From CAZMVY01 sp964653435 (GTDB lineage: Bacteria > Planctomycetota > Phycisphaerae > UBA1845 > PWPN01), in assembly GCA_964653435.1 (NCBI GenBank), contig CAZZFA010000014.1, positions 1 through 64,000 of the forward strand: 64,000 nucleotides of DNA, written 5' to 3'. The stretch's first letter is position 1. The number at the start of each line of letters is the position of its first letter. A program made the position numbers and the translations under genes. Shown here in pieces: positions 45,389-53,856 of the stretch. The notes beneath the pieces were generated by a model. That model did not search any database, was not told the origin of the DNA, and was given only the letters and a program-made list of their open reading frames with translations.

Positions 45389-46417
45389 GTGAAGCTTACG
45401 TGGCAGCGGCGACAATTGCACTTGCGACATCCTTTCAACATCGCGCGCGTCAGCCGCTCCGGTGAAACGCGGAAGGAAGTGCTCCTCGTCCGGATCGAGC
45501 ACGAATCGCAGGTCGGCTGGGGCGAGGCGGCGCCGATCCGGTATTACCACCAGTCGCTGGACTCGGCGGAAGCGGCCCTGGCCCGGGCCGCCGGCCTGCT
45601 CGGCGATTCGCCGTTCCCCCTGGAGGAAATCCACGAACGATTGTGGAAGGAGATGCCCGATCAGTCGGCCGCCATCGCCGCCGTGGACGGCGCGCTGCAC
45701 GACCTGATCGGAAAACTCCTGCGCGTGCCGGTGTGGAGGATGCTCGGCCTGAGCGCGGAAAAGGTTCCGCTCACGTCGTTCACGATCGGTATCGACGACA
45801 TGGACACGGTTGCGAGAAAGATTCGCGAGGCGCAGGAGTATCCCATCCTCAAGATCAAGGTGGGAACCCCCGACGATGAGACGCTCCTGCGCACGGTGCG
45901 GGCGGCGGCACCGGAGAAGGTTCTTCGTGTTGACGCGAACTGCGGATGGACGCCGGCAAACGCCCTGGAGCGGATGCGAATGGTGGCGAGCTTCCATGTG
46001 GAGTTCATCGAGCAGCCGATTCCGGCGGGGAACCTTGAGGTGGTGGCCCGTTTGCGCAGCGCCCGCGTCGCACCGCTGTTTGCGGACGAGGATTCCGTAA
46101 GCGAGGCGGACGTCGTGCGGTGTGCGGGCAAGTACGACGGTATCAACATCAAGTTGAGCAAGTGCGGCGGGATACGGCCTGCGCTGCGGATGATCCATGT
46201 GGCGCGGGCCCTGGGCCTGAAGATCATGCTGGGCTGCATGGTGGAGACCTCGGTCGGCATTGCCGCAGCAGCTCAGCTTGCCCCGCTGGTGGACTACGTG
46301 GACCTGGATGGTCACCTGCTGTTGGCCGACGACCCGTTCGAGGGCATCGGCGGAGCCCGAGGCATCCTGACGCTCAACGACAACCCCGGGCTGGGCATAC
46401 GGGAACGAAAGGACTAG
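45389..46417 (+). CDS. Dipeptide epimerase (enolase superfamily)
   Basis: The 342-residue protein has the enolase-superfamily muconate-lactonising subgroup residues: LKIKVG (KxK base), VDANCGW, EFIEQPI and FADEDS for Mg2+, and INIKLSKCGG with the second catalytic Lys. It resembles L-Ala-D/L-Glu epimerases, which recycle murein peptides, but the exact dipeptide is not known. GTG 45389 follows GGGAGA at 8 bases and begins the conserved region; the longer frame upstream overlaps the divergent SOD gene. Confidence 0.87.
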   Translation: MKLTWQRRQLHLRHPFNIARVSRSGETRKEVLLVRIEHESQVGWGEAAPIRYYHQSLDSAEAALARAAGLLGDSPFPLEEIHERLWKEMPDQSAAIAAVDGALHDLIGKLLRVPVWRMLGLSAEKVPLTSFTIGIDDMDTVARKIREAQEYPILKIKVGTPDDETLLRTVRAAAPEKVLRVDANCGWTPANALERMRMVASFHVEFIEQPIPAGNLEVVARLRSARVAPLFADEDSVSEADVVRCAGKYDGINIKLSKCGGIRPALRMIHVARALGLKIMLGCMVETSVGIAAAAQLAPLVDYVDLDGHLLLADDPFEGIGGARGILTLNDNPGLGIRERKD

Positions 46418-46473
46418 CGGACAATAATCCGTCGCCGCTGTATTTCATTGTTGACAATCCGGTGCGACATTGG

Positions 46474-46502
46474 TTGACTTCCCTTTGACGGCCGCCCATA
46501 AT
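46474..46502 (+). promoter_or_regulatory. Promoter of the GntR-type regulator gene
   Basis: TTGACT (46474-46479), 17-bp spacer, CATAAT (46497-46502), followed by a leader of about 145 bases before ATG 46653. Confidence 0.7.
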
Positions 46503-46652
46503 ACAGTGGCTGACGGATAAGCGAGGTGGTCGCTCGGGGTGCGGCCACCTGGGGCGTCTGCGGTGCGGCGCAGATCGGCTTCCGTCATATCACGTTTATT
46601 GCCGTTCGAAACGTTCGCCAGGGGGATCGGTTTACTAAAAACGGGGCAGGGC

Positions 46653-47780
46653 ATGAATACCGACAGCGGCAGCGCGGATGGGCCCATCGGCAGGGAGCGT
46701 CGGGGGTACAAGTTCGAGCGTTTGCGTGAACGGATTCGCAACGCGATCAATTCCGGGGAATTGTCGGGCAAGATTCCGGGCGAGCGGGAACTGGCCCGTC
46801 GCTTTGACGCGAACGCGAAAACGATCAGCAAGGCGCTGAACGACCTCACGGCAGAGGGGCTGCTCGTGCGGCAGGTAGGCCGGGGGACGTTCGTCACGGC
46901 GTCGGTGGAGCCCGTCATGACGAGGACCACGGGTAAGCGGTTTGTGTGGGGGGTGGCGGCTGATCGAAAGGAGCCTTTGGGACGTTTGCTATTCGAGCAG
47001 GCGGCGGAGGCGGCACGGGCGGATCAACATCAGATAGTTCTTCGACCGCTGCAGAGCAGCCTGAACGGCATGCTGTCGGAGAACGCGATTACCGCGGCGG
47101 ACTTACGCGGGTACGACGGCCTTGCACTCTTCGGGGCGAAGCCGTCCGGCGAGTTGCTCGCCGAGCTGTTGCGAATGCAAATCGGGCTTGTGCTGGTTGA
47201 CGTGCAGTCCGAGGCAGTCCGAACGAATTGCGTGATCAGCGACATTGCGGGGGGGGCGTTCGCCCTGTGCGAATACCTGATCGCGCTGGGGCACCGGGAT
47301 ATCCGGCTCGCCATTGATTCGGACTGGCTTCCGTGCGCCGCCGGGGCGGAGCTGGGCTACCGTTCCGCCATGATCCGCCATGCGCTGACGGCAATGCCGG
47401 CCGTCGTGGCGAACGTGTTGAACGCTCCCCAGGTGCTCTTTGCGGGCGACTGCCCGCCGGCGGCGGTCGTGTGCGTGGGCACGGAGCTGGCGCGGTCGGT
47501 GATGATGGCGGCCGGCCAGCGGCGGCTGCAACTGCCGTGGGATCTCAGCCTGGCGGTCGTGGCCGAGCCCGGCCACCCGGTACCCGAGCATTTCGGGCTG
47601 ACCTCCTACGAGATCGAGCCGGGCCGGATCGCAAGCTGGGTTGTCCGGTTACTGGCGACGGCGGCGCCTGGGCAGATGCCGCAGATGGTGGTCGTGCCGG
47701 GCCGGGTGGTCGATCGTGGCTCGTGCCGCCCCCCGCTGGAACCGACGCCTCCTACGACGCCGACGGAAGGGGTTCTGTGA
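46653..47780 (+). CDS. GntR-family transcriptional regulator with periplasmic-binding-type sensor
   Basis: The 375-residue protein joins a winged-helix DNA-binding domain (about 20-85: FERLRERIRNAINSGELSG, PGERELARRFDANAKTISKAL, and the wing GRGTFV) to a LacI-like periplasmic-binding sensor. This is the AraR arrangement, which usually senses a sugar. It has its own promoter. The target genes are not obvious; the nearest plus-strand gene is a TPR protein. I chose ATG 46653 as the first plausible start before the domain; the upstream frame is open but non-conserved. Confidence 0.85.
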   Translation: MNTDSGSADGPIGRERRGYKFERLRERIRNAINSGELSGKIPGERELARRFDANAKTISKALNDLTAEGLLVRQVGRGTFVTASVEPVMTRTTGKRFVWGVAADRKEPLGRLLFEQAAEAARADQHQIVLRPLQSSLNGMLSENAITAADLRGYDGLALFGAKPSGELLAELLRMQIGLVLVDVQSEAVRTNCVISDIAGGAFALCEYLIALGHRDIRLAIDSDWLPCAAGAELGYRSAMIRHALTAMPAVVANVLNAPQVLFAGDCPPAAVVCVGTELARSVMMAAGQRRLQLPWDLSLAVVAEPGHPVPEHFGLTSYEIEPGRIASWVVRLLATAAPGQMPQMVVVPGRVVDRGSCRPPLEPTPPTTPTEGVL

Positions 47781-47795
47781 ATCCTGACGCGTTGC

Positions 47796-47824
47796 TTGAC
47801 CCTCGACGCGGCCGCATCTATAGT
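47796..47824 (+). promoter_or_regulatory. Promoter of the TPR protein gene
   Basis: TTGACC (47796-47801), 17-bp spacer, TATAGT (47819-47824). It lies just after the regulator stop codon. Confidence 0.75.
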
Positions 47825-47890
47825 GCGCCCTGATCCTGTTCGCAGGCAGGCAGACAACGGGGACGCAGGAAGCGGCGGAGGTTACAGCGA

Positions 47891-49225
47891 ATGGGCGCGT
47901 CGTGGCGGCACGGCAGGAAGGCGCGTGAGTGGCATATCTGCTGCGGGGTTGTGACAGTCGTCGGGCTGGCGGCAGTGTTGCCGGCGCGGGCGCAGACCGC
48001 TACCCGCGAGGCATCCGTCGCATTCGCCGGGACGCAGCCGGCGACGGGGCCGGGTACTCAGCCCGTCCAGGCGACGACCACCCGGGCCGGCGCGAATACG
48101 GCCGAGGGCCTCGTAGAGCTTGGCCGTAAGGCGGAGGAACTGAAGAAGTACGACGAAGCCCTGGGGTATTACCGGCTGGCGTACGAAAAGGACCCCAAGA
48201 GCGTTGCGGCGATGGCCGGCACGGCGGGGATATTCCTGAAACAGAACAAGCTGGCCGAATCCATCCGCATGTACCTGGGCGCGGCTCAGGTGGCGATCGG
48301 GATGAATCAGTACGCAACGGCGGAGCAACTGCTTCAGCAGGCGGCGGGGATCGACCCGAGCGATTCGCGGGTTGCGCTCCTGCTTGCGCGGGTGTACGAG
48401 GTGACGCGTCGCGAGGCGCAGGCGATCGAGATGTATCGCCGGTACATCAAGACGGAGCGGAACGATTACCGACCGTACCTGGGGTTAGGCAAGCTCTACC
48501 TGGCAGGCAAACTGTACCGGCAGGCCATCGCCGCGCTGAAACAGGCGGACGTGCTGAACCCGCAGGATGCCGAGACGCTCATCACGCTCGCCAAGGCCTA
48601 CTACGCTGTGAAAGACTATGAGGAGGCGAGGAGCGTGGCGGCTCGACCGGTCGAGATGCTCGAGCAGATGTTCACCACGCCGGAGGGGTTGAAGAACGTC
48701 CCGTCCGGGTTCGCCGATCAGATCAGCACGTATGCAACGATCCTTCTGGACAACGGGAACGTGGACCAGGCGGAACAGCACATTCGTCTGGGATTGGAGG
48801 CGGCGCGGGAGAAGCTGCGGCAGACGCCGGACGATCTGACGCTGCTTCGCGGTATGGTGCAGTTGTGCCAGACATCCGACGCGGTCCTTCAGGCCCGGTT
48901 GTCGAGGCAACCGCGGGATCCGAAGCTGCTGGCGTCGCGGGCACGGCTGGTCGGGGAGCTGGCCGATTTGAACCAGGCGATCGAGCTTCACCGGGCGGTC
49001 GATGCGTGGGCGGAGGCGGCGCAGGCGGCCCCGGGCGACACGAGCATCCTGCAGGAACTGGCGACGGCACAGTATCGGGTCAAGAAGCTTCGGGATGCGG
49101 CGGAGACATGCCAAAAGATCCTCGCCCTGAAACCGGACGACAGTTTCGCCCGGGGGCTCCTGCAACAGATCGGGCCGGTCACTTCGCAGCCGGTCTCGAC
49201 GGCGCGGCCCGGCGCGATTCCATAG
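47891..49225 (+). CDS. Exported TPR-repeat protein
   Basis: The 444-residue protein has a signal peptide (hydrophobic run 18-33, ending near ARAQ) and a Thr/Gly-rich linker, then a chain of about eight tetratricopeptide units, for example YDEALGYYRLAYEKDP, QYATAEQLLQQAAGIDP and LYRQAIAALKQADVLNP. TPR arrays act as protein-interaction scaffolds in the periplasm. Start ATG 47891 is preceded by GGAG. The last 20 residues are a Pro/Ser/Thr-rich tail. Confidence 0.85.
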   Translation: MGASWRHGRKAREWHICCGVVTVVGLAAVLPARAQTATREASVAFAGTQPATGPGTQPVQATTTRAGANTAEGLVELGRKAEELKKYDEALGYYRLAYEKDPKSVAAMAGTAGIFLKQNKLAESIRMYLGAAQVAIGMNQYATAEQLLQQAAGIDPSDSRVALLLARVYEVTRREAQAIEMYRRYIKTERNDYRPYLGLGKLYLAGKLYRQAIAALKQADVLNPQDAETLITLAKAYYAVKDYEEARSVAARPVEMLEQMFTTPEGLKNVPSGFADQISTYATILLDNGNVDQAEQHIRLGLEAAREKLRQTPDDLTLLRGMVQLCQTSDAVLQARLSRQPRDPKLLASRARLVGELADLNQAIELHRAVDAWAEAAQAAPGDTSILQELATAQYRVKKLRDAAETCQKILALKPDDSFARGLLQQIGPVTSQPVSTARPGAIP

Positions 49226-49256
49226 CGCGACCCTTGGCCGCCGCCGAACAGGAGGG

Positions 49257-49310
49257 AGGGCGTCCCGCCGCTTTTTGGAATGTCTGCGGGGCGCGAGGAT
49301 TCCACGGGAT
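49257..49310 (+). repeat. Short dispersed element (GGAATGT...GCGGG type)
   Basis: CGTCCCGCCGCTTTTTGGAA, then TGTCTGCGGGGCGCGAGGATTCC, matches 41890-41940. It lies between the TPR gene and the phosphotransferase gene; nothing else is seen in 49226-49437. Confidence 0.55.
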
Positions 49311-49437
49311 GACAGTGCGGGGTGCCGCGGCCGGTGGCGTTCCGTCGGTGGCGGCAGATTTGACCTGCCCACTGCCCCCCGATAGCATCGGGGGTGTAAC
49401 GTGAAACGATGCCGGTTCTTCCGCAGGGTCGCATGCC

Positions 49438-50478
49438 GTGTCCACGCGTGCTCGAGCCGAGTTCGGCAGAGAAGAGCTGGTGGCCGTTCTGAGCCACTAT
49501 GACATCGGCGCGATCGAGCGGATCGATCCGTTGCTCAAGGGCTCGCGGAAGGCCCCGAAACTGATCATCACGACGGACCGCGGCCGGTTCCTCCTGAAGC
49601 GGCGGGCGCCCGGCCGGGACGACGTCCTGAAGGTGGCCTTTTCCCACGCCGTGCAGCGCTACCTCGCGGATGCGGATTTTCCGCTGCCGCGGCTTCAACC
49701 CACGCGTGATGACGGCGACACGATGCTCGCACGCGAGGGGAAGATCTACGAGATGTTCGAGCACCTGCCGGGCGAACCGTTCGACTGCTCGCCGGAAGCC
49801 GCGTACGACGCCGGGCGGGTGCTCGGGTTGTTTCACAAGCTTCTCGAAACCTACCGGTGCGAATGGGAACCGTCGCGCGTCGGCTACCACGACAACACGT
49901 CGGTCCGCACCGCATTGAACGGGATTCCCGCGGCCATCGGGATGCACGACAGCGTGGCGGGCAAGGAGACCGAGTTGCTGGTAACCGCGACGCGGGTTTA
50001 CGACCTCTACGATCAGGCGGCAGAGGCCGTCGAGGCGGCCGACTTCCGCCTCTGGCCGCGGCAGATCGTGCATGCCGACTGGCACCCCGGGAACATGCTC
50101 TTCCTCAACGGGCGCGTCTCCGGCGTCATCGATTACGATTCGCTCCGCTGGATGCCGCCGGTGACGGACGTGGCGAACGGAGCGCTTCAGTTTTCCATCG
50201 TGGGCGGCGGGCGCGACCCGCTCGCGTGGCCGCCTGCCGCGGATGCGATGCGCCTCCGGCGGTTCCTGCTCGGGTATGATGAGACCCACGCTTTGCGCCC
50301 CGAGGAGTTCCGCGTCCTGCCGCACCTGATGATCGAGGCCCTGATTGCCGAGGCGGTGCTGCCGATCGCGGCGACGGGGATGTTCGGCCGTCTCGAGGGC
50401 TTCCGGTTCCTGCGGATGATTCAGCGCAAGGCGGAGTGGCTTCAGAGGAACGGGGAGCAGGCCGTCGTCGTCGCGTAG
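49438..50478 (+). CDS. APH/CotS-like small-molecule kinase
   Basis: The 346-residue protein has the aminoglycoside-phosphotransferase fold pattern: LLKRRAPGRDD (the ATP-binding Lys region), IVHADWHPGNMLF (catalytic loop, Asp and Asn) and GVIDYDSLRW (Mg2+-binding Asp). It resembles CotS and homoserine-kinase-type II proteins. The start is GTG 49438; ATG 49433 is out of frame. Its role could be phosphorylation of a metabolite such as homoserine or a sugar; thrC lies 25 kb away without evident link. Confidence 0.82.
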   Translation: MSTRARAEFGREELVAVLSHYDIGAIERIDPLLKGSRKAPKLIITTDRGRFLLKRRAPGRDDVLKVAFSHAVQRYLADADFPLPRLQPTRDDGDTMLAREGKIYEMFEHLPGEPFDCSPEAAYDAGRVLGLFHKLLETYRCEWEPSRVGYHDNTSVRTALNGIPAAIGMHDSVAGKETELLVTATRVYDLYDQAAEAVEAADFRLWPRQIVHADWHPGNMLFLNGRVSGVIDYDSLRWMPPVTDVANGALQFSIVGGGRDPLAWPPAADAMRLRRFLLGYDETHALRPEEFRVLPHLMIEALIAEAVLPIAATGMFGRLEGFRFLRMIQRKAEWLQRNGEQAVVVA

Positions 50479-50562
50479 GCAGGGGCCGGCGCAACGATCG
50501 GCGAACGCCGGGGCGCAGGGCCCGTTCGCGGCGCGGCCGGGCTTACCGCGGATCTCCAGGAA

Positions 50563-51348
50563 ATGAGAATCGCACGTGCGAGTTGCGTGTTGCTGGTGTC
50601 GCTCGGCGCGGGCCGGTGGAATCCGGTCGCCGCGGCAGGCGCCTCGCCGTCGACGAGCGCTCCGGCGTCGTGCGGCGTGGCCGACCTTGATCGCGCCGTC
50701 GCGGAACTCGCCGACGTTCGGTGGGAGGTGCGCCGCGCCGCCGGATTCCGGCTGATCGACGCCGGCGAGGCGGCGCTGCCGGTATTGCGGCGCGCGTACC
50801 TGGAGGATCCGCGTCACGAGGCTCGCCTGCGGATTCGCGAACTGGCCGAGGCGATCTTCGCAGAGACCCACGGTTCGGAGAGGGGGGGCTTCCTGGGGGT
50901 GCGCCAGCGGCCGCGGTTACGGCAGACGGACCCTCGCGTGCCGGCGGGTTGCTCGTGGGTGGAGGTGCTGCAGGTCTTTCGGGATACGGCGGCGGATCGG
51001 GCGGGGTTGCGGGCGGGCGATCTGATCGTAGCGTGCGATGGCCAGACGTTCCCGGAGGATCCGACGGGACAGGCGTTCGGTGGATTGGTTTCGCGACACC
51101 GGCCGGGCACGGAGGTCCTGCTGGAAGTGCGGCGGGGACCCGGCACGGGCGAGCCGGTACGGCTGCGGGTACGGCTGGGGCGTCGGCCGATGGCGGTTCT
51201 TGCGGAGGCCGACCCCGAGGAGTATGCCGCGCTTCGCGAGGCATTCGATGCGTGGTGGGAGGACTGGGTTTCCTCCGCCGCGAGCCGGCCTGCCGGGCGG
51301 AGTCGGACAACCACTCGGCCGGCACTGGGCCGGCCGCGGCGTCCATAG
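50563..51348 (+). CDS. Exported PDZ-domain protein
   Basis: The 261-residue protein has a signal-like start (MRIARASCVLLVSLG), a helical segment resembling HEAT units (LADVRWEVRRAAGFRLIDAG), and then a PDZ domain with GFLGVRQRPRLR and TAADRAGLRAGDLIVACDGQ. The C-terminus is basic and Pro/Arg-rich. PDZ domains bind protein C-termini; no protease domain is joined here. CCAGGAA lies just before ATG 50563. The upstream gene ends 84 bp before. Confidence 0.75.
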   Translation: MRIARASCVLLVSLGAGRWNPVAAAGASPSTSAPASCGVADLDRAVAELADVRWEVRRAAGFRLIDAGEAALPVLRRAYLEDPRHEARLRIRELAEAIFAETHGSERGGFLGVRQRPRLRQTDPRVPAGCSWVEVLQVFRDTAADRAGLRAGDLIVACDGQTFPEDPTGQAFGGLVSRHRPGTEVLLEVRRGPGTGEPVRLRVRLGRRPMAVLAEADPEEYAALREAFDAWWEDWVSSAASRPAGRSRTTTRPALGRPRRP

Positions 51349-51464
51349 AGCGCACGCAGGCAGGGGACCGGGTAAGCCGCGCACGCACCCTGCGGGTGTG
51401 CGTCGTAGCGCCGGCCTCGCCCGCAGCCGAACACGGCGGCGCCGGACGCACGTAGCGCGCGTCG

Positions 51465-51590
51465 CGTCATTCTGAGGCCCCCTTGGGGGCCGAAGAATCC
51501 GGCGTCCGATTTGCGCAGATCCTTGCACGCGCAAAGCCCCCGCAACGCTCCGGCCGGATTCTTCGGTCGCTCCGCTCCCTCAGAATGACG
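51465..51590. repeat. 126-bp inverted-repeat element related to copies A-D
   Basis: Arms CGTCATTCTGAG (51465-51476) and CTCAGAATGACG (51579-51590) are perfect 12-bp inverted repeats. Inside, GAAGAATCCGGC and GCCGGATTCTTC extend the symmetry. It shares the arms of copies A-D but differs inside and is longer. The flanks (51349-51464 and 51591-51685) show nothing else. Confidence 0.8.
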
Positions 51591-51685
51591 TACCGCCCCT
51601 GGCCCGGAATTGCGCGATGGCGGGCAAGACGCCGGGCGACGACGGCGCAGATACTCCGTGAACGCCGGAATCCCGGCTTGTCAGG

Positions 51686-52096
51686 TCAGAACCCGCCGGG
51701 CATGACGATGATTTCGACGCGATACTCGGTCTTGCTGTTGTCCGGGCAGGTCTTCTCGATCCGCAGGTTCGTCGCGCCCACCGTCTTGGCGGAAAAGACG
51801 AAGACCGCCTGGCCCGGGGTACCGATGCCCGTGCCCGGCTTGACGCCGTTGATGAGCGGCTCAAGGACCTGATCGTTGGCAGGGACGTATTGCCAGGTGC
51901 AGCCGGTAGAGCCGGAGTTGTCCGCCAGGACAACGGTGACGACGCCATCGATCGCGACGCGCGCCTGGGTGTTGTTGTCCTTGTCGAACAGTGCAATCGC
52001 CGTGCTCGTCGTACTCGGCGTCGGCAACGGAATGCAGCCGGTCGCGAAGACGACAGCCAACATGCCCGACAAAATCATCGCGTTCCTGAGACTCAT
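51686..52096 (-). CDS. Chagasin-like (I42) protease inhibitor lipoprotein
   Basis: The 136-residue protein has a lipobox (Phe-Ala-Thr-Gly-Cys21). It fits the fold of chagasin-type cysteine-protease inhibitors: a first loop NSGSTGCTW (60-68) like the NPTTGxxW motif, a central Gly-rich loop (GTGIGTPGQAVF), and beta strands. The third inhibitory loop (RPW in chagasin) is replaced by EKTCPDN. Two Cys residues in the loops may form a disulfide. GGAGATG precedes ATG 52096. Its role would be inhibition of papain-like proteases on the cell surface. Confidence 0.7.
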   Translation of the reverse strand: MSLRNAMILSGMLAVVFATGCIPLPTPSTTSTAIALFDKDNNTQARVAIDGVVTVVLADNSGSTGCTWQYVPANDQVLEPLINGVKPGTGIGTPGQAVFVFSAKTVGATNLRIEKTCPDNSKTEYRVEIIVMPGGF

Positions 52097-52458
52097 GTTT
52101 GCATCTCCGTATCGGGTTTAGCGGGGCTACCCGGCGGCGAACCCGCTCTGGGGACAGCCCAATCGGTGCCGTCCCGCGAGGGGGCCTGGGATTTCACTAT
52201 ATACCCTATCGGCACGCCACGACACGGGACATAAGCAATTCGTGCCTCGCATGAACGGGGGATTGGGCCGTCCGCGCGCGGCCCGACGAGGCGGATCGCG
52301 TGACGATTCTGCGGTCGCCAACTGCCGGCGGGGCGGTCGCCGGCGAATCCATGGTGGTGGCGCCGTTCCCAGGCGGTCGGCAAGCCGCACGCACGCGCCC
52401 GTGCGAACTGATCGGATGCGGGCGGGTCACGTGGCCCGGTCCGACAGGCTCCGCGCAT
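52097..52458. other. Noncoding DNA upstream of the inhibitor gene
   Basis: A -10 candidate on the minus strand (TATAGT, 52196-52201) lies about 100 bases before the inhibitor gene, without a clear -35. Nothing else is recognised. Confidence 0.35.
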
Positions 52459-52487
52459 TGACCGCACCGCCTGGAACGCGGATACTA
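52459..52487 (+). promoter_or_regulatory. Strong promoter of the small peptide gene
   Basis: TTGACC (52459-52464), 17-bp spacer, GATACT (52482-52487). The leader to ATG 52673 is about 180 bases. Confidence 0.68.
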
Positions 52488-52512
52488 TCGTGCGAGCCGT
52501 CGTTCACGCGGA

Positions 52513-52539
52513 GTCAACAGGATCGCGAATGCTGTTGAC
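52513..52539 (+). promoter_or_regulatory. Hairpin or operator in the leader of the small peptide gene
   Basis: GTCAACAG (52513-52520) and CTGTTGAC (52532-52539) form a perfect 8-bp inverted repeat with 11 bases between them, about 25 bases past the expected transcription start. Confidence 0.55.
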
Positions 52540-52672
52540 GGATACGACCTGCGTCATGGACGAGGCGTGAACTGAAGGTTCGAACCGGCGTAACGCCCGG
52601 GACGGGGGCGCATACAGCGCAGGGCGTGCGGCCGTCGTGGGTGGCTGCCGGCGAAACACGGAAGGAGTCGGC

Positions 52673-52831
52673 ATGAGATCGAGAATCAGCTTTTACGTAG
52701 CGGCGCTGGCGGCGCTGCTGGTGGGTCTGCCGCTGGCCGAGAGGGCCGTGGCGAGCGATACGGGCGACATCGTCGGCACCTCCATCGGCGCGGCGCTCGA
52801 CATCGTTGCGGCGGCGCTCGAAGCGAGTTGA
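52673..52831 (+). CDS. 52-residue exported peptide
   Basis: The product begins with a clean signal peptide (MRSRISFYVAALAALLVGLP, then LAERAVA) and a likely cleavage after Ala-Val-Ala near 27. The mature part is only about 25 residues (SDTGDIVGTSIGAALDIVAA and ALEAS), amphipathic and acidic. GAAGGAG lies 5 bases before ATG 52673. Strong promoter and leader suggest real expression. The function is unknown; a surface or secreted peptide is possible, as is a mere fragment. Confidence 0.6.
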   Translation: MRSRISFYVAALAALLVGLPLAERAVASDTGDIVGTSIGAALDIVAAALEAS

Positions 52832-52893
52832 CGCGGCTTGCCGGGATGCCGGGCGGAGAGGGTAGGGCGCCGGGCCGAGGGTGAGCGCCCCGT

Positions 52894-53856
52894 TCACGCG
52901 GTCCCGCCGGGTCTGGTTCGGCGTGCAGCGGGCGCGCCGTCTTCCCGCTCGAGCAGGTGATGGACGAACTGCTCCCCCCAGCGGGCGTGTACCCACAGGT
53001 ATTGGGCGGGATCAGCCAGGACGAGCCGTTCGAGCGCGCGCAGGTAGTGCGCGGTGATGAACGCCACCGGATCGTCCGCGGTTTGCCAATCCTGTTCGTG
53101 CAGCAGGTCCGAGACGACGATTTCGAACCGGAAGGCGCCGATGCGGCGTATGCCGGCGGCGGCGACGCTGGCGCCGTAGTGCATGGCCAGCAGGCCCACC
53201 GACCGCATGGCAACGGTGGGCAGGCCGAGGAACGTTTCGCAGACGCCGCGTCGCCCGGCGTGATGGTCGGCGACGATCGCCACCGTGCCCCCTGACTGGA
53301 GAGCGTCTGCAAGGCGGGCGGCCGACCGGTCCGCCGGAAGGAGTTCGCAGCCGCTGCGGGCGCGAATGCGCCGGCGATATGCGTCGAACTCCGCGTTGGC
53401 ATGCGGCCGGTAGACCACCGTGGCCCGCAATCCGTTGTAACCCAGGAATACCGGAAGCAGGTCGAAGGGTCCGTAATAGGCCGTCAGGAGAATGACCGGG
53501 TGGTGCGCGCGTTGCGCGGCCAGGAGTGTCGCGCGATAGGGTTCGGGGATCGTGCCGCCGTAGCGTTGGTACGTGCCGGGGTGGAGCAGACGATCGGCGA
53601 GCATCAGGTCGGCGAGATTCCAGATTCGATGCCGGAACGCCTCGCGGGCGATTCGCGGCACCTCTTCGGCGGGGACGCGGCCTTCGAGGGCGGCGCGGCA
53701 TTGCGCTTCGCTGCGATGCCGCACGATCGGCAGCGATGCGTAGAGCACACGGGCCAGTGCGCCGGTGATGCGATAGGCGGCTTCCGGTCCGGCGGCACCC
53801 AGGAGGGCGGCGAGCAATCGGCGGTAGACATTGCTCAGGCGGACGACGGCGGACAT
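52894..53856 (-). CDS. LpxL/HtrB-family lysophospholipid acyltransferase-like protein
   Basis: The 320-residue protein matches the lipid A acyltransferase family, with an N-terminal amphipathic or membrane-associated segment. The conserved catalytic motif H-x-G-N-W-E appears here as YYGPFD at 127-132, so the catalytic His is Tyr and the Glu is Asp. Later parts (VAIVADHHAG, LGLPTVAMRSVGLLAM) agree with the family. It may be inactive or have a changed mechanism. Its ATG overlaps the tatD stop by one base (TGATG). Confidence 0.75.
   Translation of the reverse strand: MSAVVRLSNVYRRLLAALLGAAGPEAAYRITGALARVLYASLPIVRHRSEAQCRAALEGRVPAEEVPRIAREAFRHRIWNLADLMLADRLLHPGTYQRYGGTIPEPYRATLLAAQRAHHPVILLTAYYGPFDLLPVFLGYNGLRATVVYRPHANAEFDAYRRRIRARSGCELLPADRSAARLADALQSGGTVAIVADHHAGRRGVCETFLGLPTVAMRSVGLLAMHYGASVAAAGIRRIGAFRFEIVVSDLLHEQDWQTADDPVAFITAHYLRALERLVLADPAQYLWVHARWGEQFVHHLLEREDGAPAARRTRPGGTA

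Noticed and set aside
52561..52620. GGTTCGAACCGG, which resembles a tRNA T-loop
   Set aside because: The flanking bases form no acceptor, D or anticodon stem; it is a local palindrome.
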